Shown here piece by piece: positions 40,520 through 49,072 of a stretch of DNA of 55,570 bases (the stretch's first letter is position 1; every line of letters begins with the position of its first letter). Under the pieces are notes generated by a model. The model was not told where the DNA came from, searched no databases, and saw nothing but the letters and a program-made list of their open reading frames with translations. Position numbers and translations under genes: made by a program. This stretch comes from Hyphomicrobiales bacterium (GTDB lineage Bacteria > Pseudomonadota > Alphaproteobacteria > Rhizobiales > Devosiaceae), in the NCBI GenBank assembly GCA_900470445.1, contig UCAU01000052.1:1-55570 (forward strand). Reading direction: 5' to 3'.

Positions 40520-41355
40520 CGTGCTGCCAGAACCTCGATCTGTTCGGGATGAGTAATCTCGATGCGTGGGCCATCCCGATCGTCCACCCAGCCTCTGATG
40601 CGAACTAGCGCCCCTTCTAGGGCTGATGGATCGATGCCGTCTGCGGCAAAAAGCTTGAGCGCAGACGCTTCGATCACTGCGGTGAAATCTTCTTTCCAGA
40701 ACCGGCCAAAGTTCAGATAGACCCGCCCGCCGGATTGATCGGCAAGCAGGACACGTCCCTCGACAAGTTCGTAATGGCCCTGCCGATCCAAAAGATCGGC
40801 CGGCCGATCCGCCGCACGAGTGCTGTAATAGGGATCGGCCCAGATGCCAAGCCCGGCTAAACGCGCAGGACCCTCGGCGGCGAACAGCAGATCGAGGCAT
40901 TTGCGGTTATCGGGGAAGGAATAGACGCGGGCCAGGCCCTGCGCGACCATATATTGCTGGGCCCAGATCTCGCCGTCCGGTCCATCGACGAAGACATGGG
41001 CCAGGGCTCGCTCGTAGCGATCGACCTCTTCCCCGCCATAGCCCAGGCGCACGGGCTTGTTGAGGGCGATGGCTTCGAGCGCGGCCTTAGCCTCGGGCGC
41101 CAGCGGCCAGGTCTCGAAACCATCGCGGCCCAGCGGCAATTTGGGGGCTTGGGTGCCGATCATGCGCACGACCATGCCATTGTCGAGCACGACCGTGTCG
41201 CCATCGGTAACCTGGGTGACGATGCCGCCGGGCACCATGCGCAAATCCTCGCATGCAAGTGCCGCCGCCGAAACAGACGACAGCGCCGCTATGGCGGCGA
41301 GGCTGGCAAGACTAGTCTTAAGCAAATCGGACCCCGGCAGGATTTCGTTCACCAT
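40516..41355 (-). CDS. thermonuclease-fold secreted protein with altered active site
   Basis: The 279-residue precursor has a signal sequence (hydrophobic residues about 13-34, then CEDLRM) and a staphylococcal nuclease-like domain: VTDGDTVVLDNGMVVRMIG, then VDRYERALAHVFV. Compared with the classical nuclease, Arg64 and Arg116 are kept, but the catalytic Asp is Gln69 and the catalytic Glu is Lys72 (GTQAPK instead of GIDAPE). A further domain of about 100 residues follows. It may be a binding protein or structural factor, not a nuclease. It overlaps the M48 lipoprotein gene downstream. Confidence 0.8.
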   Translation of the reverse strand: MVNEILPGSDLLKTSLASLAAIAALSSVSAAALACEDLRMVPGGIVTQVTDGDTVVLDNGMVVRMIGTQAPKLPLGRDGFETWPLAPEAKAALEAIALNKPVRLGYGGEEVDRYERALAHVFVDGPDGEIWAQQYMVAQGLARVYSFPDNRKCLDLLFAAEGPARLAGLGIWADPYYSTRAADRPADLLDRQGHYELVEGRVLLADQSGGRVYLNFGRFWKEDFTAVIEASALKLFAADGIDPSALEGALVRIRGWVDDRDGPRIEITHPEQIEVLAAR

Positions 41356-41451
41356 GCACCTAAATAGGCCAAAAAATCATTACCGCTTGATAACTTTAGC
41401 GGCGGTGTGGCCGAAAGGTCGCGCAGTTGTGACACCGGCATAGGGCCGGTT

Positions 41452-42150
41452 CTATTCGCCCTTGAACAGTTTTTTGAGCATGGCGGCCATGGGGCCGGTT
41501 TCAGGGAGGGCGACCTGTGGCTTGGCCGGGCGCGCCTGGCGGATATGGCTTTGAGCTTTGGGCGGCGCCTTGGCCGGGGCCGGTTCGGCGGCGGTGGCCA
41601 GCGCCAGCTTGTTCATGAAGCCGTTGTCATCGCCCTTGAGCACAAGCCCGATATGCTTGGCGATGGCGTCGAGCAGGGGATCGAGCCAGACGTGGTCGGC
41701 CTTGGCGAAATCTCCCAGCACATGGTGGGTGACGAATTCCTTGCCGGGATGGCCGATGCCCAGGCGAATGCGCTTGTAGTCGAGCCCGATCTGGGGATCG
41801 ATGGAGCGCAGGCCATTATGCCCGCCATTGCCGCCGCCGACCTTGACCCGCACCTTGCCGGGGGCGAGGTCGAGTTCGTCGTAGAGCACGATGATATCGG
41901 CGGGCGCGATCTTATAGAACTGGGCGGCCTGCTGCACGCTATCGCCGGAGCGGTTCATAAAGGTCTGCGGCTTGAGCAGCATGACCTTTTCGCCATCGAT
42001 CGTGACTTCGGACAGCAGGGCGGAATGCTTGGTCTTCCAGGGGCCGGCATTGTGCGCGCGCGCCACGGCATCAATGGCCATGAAGCCAATATTGTGCCGG
42101 TTGCCGGCATATTGGTTGCCTGGATTGCCCAGGCCCACGAGCAGCTTCAT
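41452..42150 (-). CDS. pth: peptidyl-tRNA hydrolase
   Basis: The 232-residue protein has the Pth signatures MKLLVGLGNPGNQY, RHNIGFMAIDA with the catalytic His, and GGGNGGHNGLRSI. It releases tRNA from peptidyl-tRNA that drops off the ribosome. The last 45 residues are a Lys/Ala/Pro-rich tail longer than in E. coli Pth, as often seen in alphaproteobacteria. It follows rplY on the same strand with a gap of 71 bp. Confidence 0.95.
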   Translation of the reverse strand: MKLLVGLGNPGNQYAGNRHNIGFMAIDAVARAHNAGPWKTKHSALLSEVTIDGEKVMLLKPQTFMNRSGDSVQQAAQFYKIAPADIIVLYDELDLAPGKVRVKVGGGNGGHNGLRSIDPQIGLDYKRIRLGIGHPGKEFVTHHVLGDFAKADHVWLDPLLDAIAKHIGLVLKGDDNGFMNKLALATAAEPAPAKAPPKAQSHIRQARPAKPQVALPETGPMAAMLKKLFKGE

Positions 42151-42221
42151 CGAAAGCTCCGAAAATGGATGAGGCGACCCGAAGGCCGCCCCAATAGTCT
42201 AGCGCAAAGACAAAAGGACGA

Positions 42222-42854
42222 TTACTCGGCCTTTGCTTCGCCCTCGCCTTCAGCAGCCTCGGTCTCGCCGCCTTCAGACGACTTGAGAGCCGATGGGGCA
42301 ACGATGGTCGCGATCGTCACGTCTTCTTCGTGGCTGTGGTCGGTGGCACCGGCCGGCAGCTTGACGTTGGAGATGTGGATGGTGTCGCCGATATCCAGGC
42401 CCGTCAGATCGACGGTGATTTCTTCAGGGATATTGGACGCATCGACGGTCAGATCGAGCGTGTGGTGCACGATATTGAGCGTACCACCGCGCTTCAGGCC
42501 CGGGCTGGCTTCTTCATTGATGAAGTTGACATGCACCTGGACGTTGAGCTTGGAGCCCTTGCCGACGCGCAGAAAATCCACGTGCAGGGCAAAGTCCTTG
42601 ACCGGATCAAGCTGGTAATCGCGCGGGATCACCGAATGCTTGGTGCCATCGACGTCCAGTTCGAGGACGTGGCTGAGGAAGCCACCGGCATAGATGGACT
42701 TCATCGCATCCTTGTAGGCGATGGAGATGGTGACGGGGGGCTTCTTGTCACCGTAGATAACAGCGGGAACGAGTCCCTGACGACGCAGCTCACGAGCGGC
42801 CCCCTTGCCCACTCCCTCACGCGCCTGTGCCTTGAGCACTCTAGTCTCAGCCAT
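42222..42854 (-). CDS. rplY: 50S ribosomal protein L25/general stress protein Ctc
   Basis: The 210-residue protein has the N-terminal 5S rRNA-binding L25 domain ([30 protein letters not shown]) and the C-terminal TL5/Ctc domain, then an acidic Glu/Ala-rich tail. I chose ATG 42854 (MAETRV) as in family members; ATG 42866 adds four residues and neither has a strong ribosome-binding site. It is the first gene of an rplY-pth unit. Confidence 0.93.
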   Translation of the reverse strand: MAETRVLKAQAREGVGKGAARELRRQGLVPAVIYGDKKPPVTISIAYKDAMKSIYAGGFLSHVLELDVDGTKHSVIPRDYQLDPVKDFALHVDFLRVGKGSKLNVQVHVNFINEEASPGLKRGGTLNIVHHTLDLTVDASNIPEEITVDLTGLDIGDTIHISNVKLPAGATDHSHEEDVTIATIVAPSALKSSEGGETEAAEGEGEAKAE

Positions 42855-42993
42855 GGAAATATCCATTCTGGTTGGTGCATGCCGCCACTACAACGACATA
42901 CGCGCCCGTCCTCCAGGGGTGACGAGCGCTTCATGGGGCGGGCTATAGCTCAAAGGGGCGGTAGGGGCAAGCACGGCTTGCAGATGACGAATT

Positions 42994-43005
42994 ATGTAAC
43001 TACAT
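42994..43005. promoter_or_regulatory. small palindrome before brnT
   Basis: ATGTA-AC-TACAT lies 26 bp upstream of the brnT start. BrnA antitoxins repress their own operon, so this may be the operator. Confidence 0.35.
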
Positions 43006-43030
43006 TATTCAGGCAAGCAAGGGGGCACGC

Positions 43031-43288
43031 TTGGAATGGGACGAGGAGAAGTCGGAACGGAACCGTGTCATGCGTGGTTTCGGTTTCGAGATTGCGAATG
43101 AGTTTGATTGGTCCGCTGCGATCGTCGAGCGAGACGATCGAAAAGACTATGGAGAGATAAGATACAGGGCCTTTGGGTGGGCCAATGCGCTGCGGCTCTG
43201 TATCGCCTTTACGGTTCGCGGAGACGAGACCCGGATTATCAGTGTGCGACGTGTGCACGACAAGGAGGCCAGGAAATATGGCATCTAA
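43031..43288 (+). CDS. brnT: BrnT family toxin
   Basis: The 85-residue protein has the BrnT pattern EWDEEKSERNRVMRGFGFEIANEFDW near the start and the end IISVRRVHDKEARKYG. BrnT is a RelE-like ribonuclease that inhibits translation. The start is a TTG with AAGGGGG upstream. Its end overlaps the brnA start by 11 bp, the usual toxin-first order of this family. Confidence 0.88.
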   Translation: MEWDEEKSERNRVMRGFGFEIANEFDWSAAIVERDDRKDYGEIRYRAFGWANALRLCIAFTVRGDETRIISVRRVHDKEARKYGI

Positions 43289-43562
43289 GCACAAGCCAGA
43301 TCCCTATCTGATCGATTTTGAGACCGCTCCTTTGACGGAAGAGGAGATCAAGCGCCTTCGACCGGCGCGAGAGGTTTTTGCCGAGCTTGGCCTTCCATTG
43401 CCCGGCAAGCCGGGGCGCCCGCCAAGCGGCAATGGCAAGCAGCAGGTGACCCTGCGGCTCGACAATGAGATCATTGATTTCTTCAAGGCGGACGGTCCTG
43501 GTTGGCAGACGCGACTCAATGAGGAACTCGCATCGGTGGTGCGCCAGCGCAAGAAGGCCTAG
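43278..43562 (+). CDS. brnA: BrnA family antitoxin
   Basis: The 94-residue protein has the C-terminal ribbon-helix-helix pattern of BrnA (KQQVTLRLDNEIIDFFKADGPGWQTRLNEELASVV). The N-terminal part neutralises BrnT. AAGGAGG stands before the ATG, giving stronger initiation than the toxin's TTG. Its stop shares CTAG with the convergent sigma-factor gene on the other strand. Confidence 0.9.
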   Translation: MASKHKPDPYLIDFETAPLTEEEIKRLRPAREVFAELGLPLPGKPGRPPSGNGKQQVTLRLDNEIIDFFKADGPGWQTRLNEELASVVRQRKKA

Positions 43563-44803
43563 CCATCCTGCAATGCCGTGCGTTGGCCAGTCAGGTATTG
43601 GCGTACGGCTTCGTCGGTTGAGAGGCCGATGGCCAGGGTGAGGGCTTCGTGGGCCTCGTCTTTGCGGCCGGCGCGGGCGGCAAAGTGGCCGCGGGCGGCC
43701 CAATAGGGCTGGTAATCGGCCATGCGTTTGTCATCGGCGATGGTGTCGAGGCTGGCTAGCGCGGCTTCGGGACCGTCGCGTTCGGCAAGGGCGGCGGCGC
43801 GGTTGAGGATGACGACGGGCGAGTCGGTCAATTGCAGCAACACATCGTAGAGCGTGACCACGGTGGGCCAATTGGCCTGGCCGGTGACGCGGCGGGCGAT
43901 GTGGGCGGATTGGATAGCGGCTTCGATCTGGTAGCGGCCGGTGGGGCCGGCGCGGTTGGCGGCGCGGAGCAGGGCTTCGGCGGCCATGATTTGCGGCTCA
44001 TCCCACAAAGCAATGTCCTGCTGTTCGAGCGGCACATAGAGACCGTCGGGATCGCGGCGGGCCGGGCGGCGGGCTTCGGCATAGAGCATCAAAGCGAGCA
44101 TGCCCTTGGCTTCGGGCTCATCGGGCAGGAGCGATACGACCAGCCGGCCCAGCCAGATGGCTTCGTCGGCGAGGCGGTCGGCAGCAGCGTCGCCGATTTC
44201 GGTCCAGCCCTTGGCATAGGCGGCATAGATGGCTTCGAGTACGGCATCGAGCCGGTCGGGCAGGTCCTCGCGCTCGGGGATGGCGAAGGGAATGCCGGCA
44301 TCCTTGATGCGGGTTTTGGCACGCACCAGGCGCTGGCCCATCGTGGCGGGCGGAATGAGAAAAGCTGTGGCTATGTCGATGGCGGTGAGGCCCAGAATGG
44401 TCTGCAGGATCATCGGTGCGCGCATGCCCGCTTCGATTGCGGGGTGGGCGCAGGCGAACATCAGCGCGAGGCGCCGGTCAGGGATGGCATCGGGATGGGC
44501 GGCGGCGTCTTCGAGTTCTTCGGCCATGAGCTGAATATGAACCTCCCCGGCGGTACGGGTGTAGCGGCGGCGGGCGGCATCGGTCTGGCGGCGGCGGGCC
44601 ACGGTCAGTAGCCAGGCGTCGGGATTGTCCGGCACGCCGTCGTCCGGCCAGGATTTGAGGGCGCTGGCAAAGGCTTCCGCCAGCGCATCCTCGGCGCCCG
44701 CGACATCGCGGGTGCGGGCGGCGAGAAAGGCGACGAGGCGGCCATAGCTGTCGCGCGCCACGCGCTCGGCAGCCCGGCGCGCCTCGTTGCCTAGTTCACT
44801 CAC
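43559..44803 (-). CDS. ECF42-type RNA polymerase sigma factor with C-terminal extension
   Basis: The 414-residue protein has sigma region 2 (about 20-80; YGRLVAFLAARTRDVAGAEDALAEAF), region 4 (about 110-165; ILQTILGLTAIDIATAFLIPPATMGQRL), a DUF6596 middle domain (about 185-285) and a TPR-like C-terminal part. This layout is that of the ECF42 group, whose members occur with DGPF/YCII proteins and lack a classical anti-sigma factor. The start is GTG overlapping the stop of the preceding DGPF gene (GTGA). The signal it responds to is unknown. Confidence 0.88.
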   Translation of the reverse strand: MSELGNEARRAAERVARDSYGRLVAFLAARTRDVAGAEDALAEAFASALKSWPDDGVPDNPDAWLLTVARRRQTDAARRRYTRTAGEVHIQLMAEELEDAAAHPDAIPDRRLALMFACAHPAIEAGMRAPMILQTILGLTAIDIATAFLIPPATMGQRLVRAKTRIKDAGIPFAIPEREDLPDRLDAVLEAIYAAYAKGWTEIGDAAADRLADEAIWLGRLVVSLLPDEPEAKGMLALMLYAEARRPARRDPDGLYVPLEQQDIALWDEPQIMAAEALLRAANRAGPTGRYQIEAAIQSAHIARRVTGQANWPTVVTLYDVLLQLTDSPVVILNRAAALAERDGPEAALASLDTIADDKRMADYQPYWAARGHFAARAGRKDEAHEALTLAIGLSTDEAVRQYLTGQRTALQDG

Positions 44804-45144
44804 GGTTCGCGAGCCGGCCAGATGGGCCGCACTTCGACCGTGCCATATTGGGCGCTGGGGCAGCGGGCCGCCCAGGCGATGGCGGCGTCGAGATCGGGCA
44901 CGTCCAGCAGCACATAGCCGGCAAACTGCTCCTTGGTGTCGACATAGGGGCCGTCGAGGATTTCCGGCGTACCGGAGCGGCGCGTGATGCTCTTGCCTTC
45001 CGTGCTGGCGCCCAGGCGTTCGCCGGGCGTGCCGGCCCCGGCCTTGAGCAGCGCCTCGCGGAAGGCGGCATATTCGCCCCAGAGCGAGGGGGGCGCCTTG
45101 GCGAGCGCTTCGTCGTCGTGGTGGATGAGGAGTATGTAACGCAT
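44800..45144 (-). CDS. DGPF/YCII-family protein 1
   Basis: The 114-residue protein has the YCII fold with the start RYILLIHHDDEAL and the motif EILDGPYVDTKEQFAGYVLLD that names the DGPF group. The fold is a ferredoxin-like barrel found with ECF42 sigma factors; its function in signalling or catalysis is not known. It overlaps the sigma-factor gene by 4 bp (GTGA), so translation of the two is coupled. The second DGPF gene lies 9 bp upstream. Confidence 0.88.
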   Translation of the reverse strand: MRYILLIHHDDEALAKAPPSLWGEYAAFREALLKAGAGTPGERLGASTEGKSITRRSGTPEILDGPYVDTKEQFAGYVLLDVPDLDAAIAWAARCPSAQYGTVEVRPIWPAREP

Positions 45145-45153
45145 AGCTTTTCC

Positions 45154-45507
45154 TTAGCCCTGGGTCGGCCAGACGGGGCGCACTTCGACTGTGCCCCGCT
45201 GGGCGGCGGGGCAGCGGCCCGCCCAATCCATGGCTGCGTCCATGTCGGCGGCTTCGATCAGGTAATAGCCGCCAAGCTGTTCCTTGGTCTCGGCATAGGG
45301 GCCATCGAGCACTTCGGTCTTGCCGTTGCGGATACGCACGCTGGCGGCCGTGGTGGTGGGGCGCAGCCGATCGCCGGCCAGCATGGCACCGGCCTTGACC
45401 AGGGCTTCGTTATAGGCGGCATATTCGGGGCTCATCTGGCCGGGAGTGGCCGGAGCGGCGGCTGCGACGGCTTGTTCGTCGGCGTGGATCAGCAGCATGA
45501 ACTTCAT
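45154..45507 (-). CDS. DGPF/YCII-family protein 2
   Basis: The 117-residue protein starts MKFMLLIHADEQA and carries EVLDGPYAETKEQLGGYYLIEA. The ATG at 45507 has GGAG 6 nt upstream; other ATGs in frame at 45519 and 45549 do not. An ECF42-type promoter lies 43 bp upstream. It heads a three-gene unit with DGPF 1 and the sigma factor, so the sigma factor probably drives its own expression. Confidence 0.88.
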   Translation of the reverse strand: MKFMLLIHADEQAVAAAAPATPGQMSPEYAAYNEALVKAGAMLAGDRLRPTTTAASVRIRNGKTEVLDGPYAETKEQLGGYYLIEAADMDAAMDWAGRCPAAQRGTVEVRPVWPTQG

Positions 45508-45549
45508 TTTCGTCTCCATGGGTTGGATCGGAGCGGCGCCCCGATGCAA

Positions 45550-45580
45550 CTATGTCGAAGGGGAAAGACGGGTTTCGACT
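45550..45580 (-). promoter_or_regulatory. candidate ECF42 promoter before DGPF 2
   Basis: On the minus strand AGTCGA is followed by 17 nt and CGACATAG. It matches the promoter at 45986-46016 in both elements and in spacing. Confidence 0.62.
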
Positions 45581-45595
45581 CTTGGCGTAGAAAAA

Positions 45596-45946
45596 TTATC
45601 GATCGGGGTGGAATGGCCGGATTTCAATCGATCCCCAGGTGGCGGCGGGGCATTGGGCGGCCAGTTCCACGGCCCGATTCATATCGGGCGCCTCGATAAT
45701 GTAATAGCCGCCGAATTGCTCGCGGGTGTCGGCATACGGGCCGTCATGCACCTTGAGTTGCCCAGCGTCGAGCTTGATGGTCTTGGCATCCGAGGTTGGG
45801 GTGAGCCCGGCGGTGGCGACAAAGGCCCCGGCCTTTTCCAGAGCTTCCTGGTAGGCATGCATTTTGCCCATAAACCCGGCCATCTGCTCGGGCGGAATGG
45901 CGGCGCCGGCTTTCTCGTCGGCATAGAGCATCAGCAGATATTTCAT
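45596..45946 (-). CDS. DGPF/YCII-family protein 3
   Basis: The 116-residue protein starts MKYLLMLYADEKA and carries KVHDGPYADTREQFGGYYIIEA. AAGGAGAT stands 5 nt before the ATG at 45946. It has its own copy of the ECF42-type promoter 40 bp upstream. The next DGPF gene downstream begins after an 88-bp gap that holds the second promoter. The three proteins are clearly paralogous to one another, which suggests local duplication. Confidence 0.88.
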   Translation of the reverse strand: MKYLLMLYADEKAGAAIPPEQMAGFMGKMHAYQEALEKAGAFVATAGLTPTSDAKTIKLDAGQLKVHDGPYADTREQFGGYYIIEAPDMNRAVELAAQCPAATWGSIEIRPFHPDR

Positions 45947-45985
45947 CACGCATCTCCTTCCAGCGGGCAATATAGCCCGTCATGG

Positions 45986-46016
45986 CTATGTCGCGCGAGG
46001 GCGGGAGATTTCGACA
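45986..46016 (-). promoter_or_regulatory. candidate ECF42 promoter before DGPF 3
   Basis: On the minus strand TGTCGA is followed by 17 nt and CGACATAG. The -35 element agrees with what I recall of the ECF42 consensus. Confidence 0.65.
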
Positions 46017-46050
46017 AGGATGGGAAAAATAGCGCCACGCAGACGTCAAA

Positions 46051-46144
46051 CCCACGGTGTCATTCCCGCGAAAGCGGGAACCCCCGTTTCGGACCAACAG
46101 AAAGCAAACAGAGGTTCCCGCTTTCGCGGGAATGACACCGTGGG
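46051..46144. repeat. 94-bp inverted repeat, family A
   Basis: The left arm CCCACGGTGTCATTCCCGCG and onward, 39 bp long, is nearly identical to the reverse complement of the right arm; each arm is itself palindromic (TTCCCGCGAAAGCGGGAA). It follows the prs stop on the minus strand and may end transcription there. Confidence 0.85.
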
Positions 46145-46179
46145 AGGAGCGGCACTGTGAGATTAAAAGAGCCGTGCTG

Positions 46180-47112
46180 TTAGTCGAGCAGGCTCGACAC
46201 CGATTGCTCGCTGGCGGTGCGGGCGATGGCTTCCCCGATCAGGGGGGCGATGGTGAGGCGGCGGATATTGGCGGCTGACTTGATCAGGTCGGTCTCTTCG
46301 ATCGAGTCGGTGATTACCAGTTCCTTGAGTTTGGAGGTGGCGATGCGCTCGGCGGCGCCGTTGGAGAGCACGCCATGGGTGATATAGGCGGAGACTTCCT
46401 TGGCGCCAGCCTTGAGCAGGGCCTCGGCAGCGTTGACCAGGGTGCCGCCCGAGTCGACGATATCGTCGATCAGCAGACACGTCTGGCCGGAGACGTCGCC
46501 GATAATGTTCATGACTTCGGACACGCCGGCGCGGGGGCGGCGCTTGTCGACGATGGCCAGATCTGCCCCGATGCGCTGGGCGATGGCGCGGGCGCGGGCC
46601 ACGCCGCCAACGTCGGGCGACACGATCATGACATTACCCGAGCCATAATTCTCCTGGATGTCGCGGACCATGACTGGCGCGCCATAGAGATTGTCGGTGG
46701 GAATATCGAAAAAGCCCTGAATCTGGGCGGCATGCAGATCGAGCGTGATGACGCGGTTGACGCCGGCCTCGGTAATGAGGTTGGCGACGAGCTTGGCCGA
46801 GATGGGGGTGCGGGAGGCCGATTTGCGATCCTGGCGCGCATAGCCGAAATAGGGCAGCACGGCGGTGATGCGGCGGGCCGAGGAGCGGCGCAGCGCATCG
46901 GTGAGGATCAGCAGTTCCATCAGATTGTCATTGGCCGGAAAGCTGGTCGATTGCAGGATGAACACATCCTCGCCGCGTACATTTTCATGCACTTCGACAT
47001 AGATCTCGTTGTCGGCGAAGCGCTTGACCGTGCAATCGGTGAGGGGAAGTTCGAGATAGCTGGCGACGGCTTGAGCGAGGGCACGATTGGAGTTGCCGGT
47101 CACCAGCTTCAT
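46180..47112 (-). CDS. prs: ribose-phosphate pyrophosphokinase (PRPP synthase)
   Basis: The 310-residue protein is full length, with [20 protein letters not shown] at the start, the catalytic flexible-loop region [24 protein letters not shown], the [14 protein letters not shown] segment and the PRPP loop [13 protein letters not shown]. It makes PRPP for nucleotide, His and Trp synthesis. It is upstream of the family-A repeat and the ECF42 region. Downstream in related genomes one expects rplY; here that gene lies 3.3 kb away. Confidence 0.96.
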   Translation of the reverse strand: MKLVTGNSNRALAQAVASYLELPLTDCTVKRFADNEIYVEVHENVRGEDVFILQSTSFPANDNLMELLILTDALRRSSARRITAVLPYFGYARQDRKSASRTPISAKLVANLITEAGVNRVITLDLHAAQIQGFFDIPTDNLYGAPVMVRDIQENYGSGNVMIVSPDVGGVARARAIAQRIGADLAIVDKRRPRAGVSEVMNIIGDVSGQTCLLIDDIVDSGGTLVNAAEALLKAGAKEVSAYITHGVLSNGAAERIATSKLKELVITDSIEETDLIKSAANIRRLTIAPLIGEAIARTASEQSVSSLLD

Positions 47113-47228
47113 GGGTGCGATCCTGTCTCAACAGCGCCCGTAAAGCGGGCGTTTCCAGTTTCGCGGGCAGCTTTAGCGAGTCCCAACCAGACTCGCAACG
47201 CAACAAATGGATGATGGCTAAATAAGAT

Positions 47229-47996
47229 TCACGTCAGGGCGATGACGGCGATCTGGCGACCCGTCGTGGTGCCGTGATGGGTAGCGTAGCGGTGGGAGAA
47301 ATAGCGCTCGGGATTGCCATAGGTGCAGAGGCCGACCCGATCGATTTTGGTGACGCCGGATGCGGCGATCTGGTCGGCTACGAAAGCAGGCAGGTTGAAG
47401 TGTTCGCGGCCGCCGGGGGGCGTGGTGAAATAGTCCTTGCCGCCGGGGTGGAGGGCGAGGAAATCGGCCATGAATTGCGGGCCGACTTCGTAATTGGGCG
47501 CCGAGACGGTAGGGCCGATGGCGGCGATGATGCGGGCGGGATTGGCGCCCAGTGCCACCATGGCGGCGATGGTATTGCCGATAATGCCGTCGATAGCACC
47601 GCGCCAGCCGGCGTGGGCGGCCCCAACGATGCCGGCTTCCGGATCGGCGAAGAGGATTGGGGTGCAATCGGCGGTCAGGATGCCCAAAGCCACGCCGGGG
47701 CGGGCGGTGACCATGGCGTCGGCCTCGACGCGCGGCCCGGTATGGGGGCCAGTTAGCGTGATGACGGCATTGGAATGAACCTGCTTGAGCAGGGCCAGTT
47801 GATGAGGCTCAAAGCCGAGCGTTGCCGCGATCATCTTGCGATTGTCGGCCACGATGACCGGATCATCGCCGCCGGTGTCGGAGACGTTGAGGCCAGCAAA
47901 GATGCCGGTGGAGAGCCCGCCCTGGCGGCCGAAAAAGGCGTGGCGCACCGCCGGGATGGCGATGAGACCTGCGCTTTGCTCGTGGGGCACGTTCAT
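47229..47996 (-). CDS. pgeF: PgeF/YfiH-family peptidoglycan-editing or purine-processing oxidoreductase
   Basis: The 255-residue protein has the YfiH (DUF152) hallmark LTADCTPILFADPEAGIVGAAHAGWRGAIDG with the metal-binding Cys and His, plus KQVHSNAVI. Homologues remove L-Ser wrongly built into the peptidoglycan stem or act as purine nucleoside enzymes in the LACC1 group; which applies here is open. Its start overlaps the midA stop (ATGA), in an lgt-midA-pgeF operon. Confidence 0.9.
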   Translation of the reverse strand: MNVPHEQSAGLIAIPAVRHAFFGRQGGLSTGIFAGLNVSDTGGDDPVIVADNRKMIAATLGFEPHQLALLKQVHSNAVITLTGPHTGPRVEADAMVTARPGVALGILTADCTPILFADPEAGIVGAAHAGWRGAIDGIIGNTIAAMVALGANPARIIAAIGPTVSAPNYEVGPQFMADFLALHPGGKDYFTTPPGGREHFNLPAFVADQIAASGVTKIDRVGLCTYGNPERYFSHRYATHHGTTTGRQIAVIALT

Positions 47997-49072
47997 TGGG
48001 TAAATCCGGGTGGCATGAGGCCGGGGCTGGCGGCGCAGAAGGCTTTGAACAATTCGCCCATCTGGTCGGGGGCGATGAGACGGGCCTTGGCGCTGGCAAT
48101 ATCGGCGGCTGAACCGGGATTGGCAGCGCTGAGCGCCCTGGCGCGATCATTGATGCCCAGGCGGGTGAGGAACTGGCCCTGGCCCAGTAGCGGGTGGACG
48201 GCGAGGCCCGCCTTACCAGCGACATTACCGATGGCTTCGAAATCGACATGGGCCGACAGGTCGGTATCGCCGGGGGAGGCGAGGACATCGTCATAGGCGT
48301 GGCGGCGCACGCCCTGCAGGGTCTCCCCCGTCTGGGTGGTGCCATAGCCATAGTCGATTGCCAGCAGTACGCCGCCCTGGGCCGAGATGGTGCGGGCAAG
48401 GCGGGCGGTGACTTCGCCGGCGGCGAGGCCGACTTCAAAAACCGCATTGGGCTCGGCATCGGCAATGGCGTCGGGCATGGCCGATTGCGGGATGGGTGTG
48501 GGCGAGAGGCCAAAGGCGCGCTTGCCATCGACCAGGCCCACCATGCGCTCGTGCCAGCCTTCGGCGCCGCGCACGAATTGGCGGATGGGCAGGGCATCGA
48601 AGAATTCGTTGGCGACGACGAGCAGGGGACCATCACCGACCTTGTCAAAGCCATCGATCCACTTGGGATCATAGGGCTCGAGGCGGGCATGCTGTTCGGC
48701 GATGAGGGACGGATTGGTTTCAAAGAGGCGCAGGTCGAGCGCATCGCGGAAGCCTTCGACGCGGCAGGCGACGCGCAGCATATCGGCCATCAGCGTGCCG
48801 CGGCCGGGGCCGAGTTCGAGCAGGGTGAAGGCCTTGGGCGAGCCCATTTGCTGGAAGATATTGGCGAAGAAGAAGCCGACCAATTCGCCGAACATCTGGG
48901 ATATTTCGGGCGCGGTGACGAAATCGCCCTTGGCCCCGAGTGGGTCAGCACCCTTGTAATAGCCCTGGCGCGGATGGGTGAGGCAGAGGCCCATATAGGT
49001 GGCGACCGACATGGGACCCGTGGAGCGGATCTGCATGTCGATGAGTTCGGGCAGGGTCGGTTTTTCTGTCAT
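47993..49072 (-). CDS. MidA/NDUFAF7-family SAM-dependent methyltransferase
   Basis: The 359-residue protein has MSVATYMGLCLTHPRQGYY near the start, the SAM-binding motif LLELGPGRGTLMADML and the VVANEFFDALPIRQF segment typical of MidA/NDUFAF7. The mitochondrial homologue methylates an Arg of complex I subunit NDUFS2; a similar role in bacteria is likely but not shown. It overlaps lgt and pgeF by 4 bp at each side. Confidence 0.9.
   Translation of the reverse strand: MTEKPTLPELIDMQIRSTGPMSVATYMGLCLTHPRQGYYKGADPLGAKGDFVTAPEISQMFGELVGFFFANIFQQMGSPKAFTLLELGPGRGTLMADMLRVACRVEGFRDALDLRLFETNPSLIAEQHARLEPYDPKWIDGFDKVGDGPLLVVANEFFDALPIRQFVRGAEGWHERMVGLVDGKRAFGLSPTPIPQSAMPDAIADAEPNAVFEVGLAAGEVTARLARTISAQGGVLLAIDYGYGTTQTGETLQGVRRHAYDDVLASPGDTDLSAHVDFEAIGNVAGKAGLAVHPLLGQGQFLTRLGINDRARALSAANPGSAADIASAKARLIAPDQMGELFKAFCAASPGLMPPGFTQ

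Noticed and set aside
46057..46278. Plus-strand open frame of 73 codons across the repeat at 46051
   Set aside because: Half of it translates the palindromic repeat and the rest is antisense to prs.
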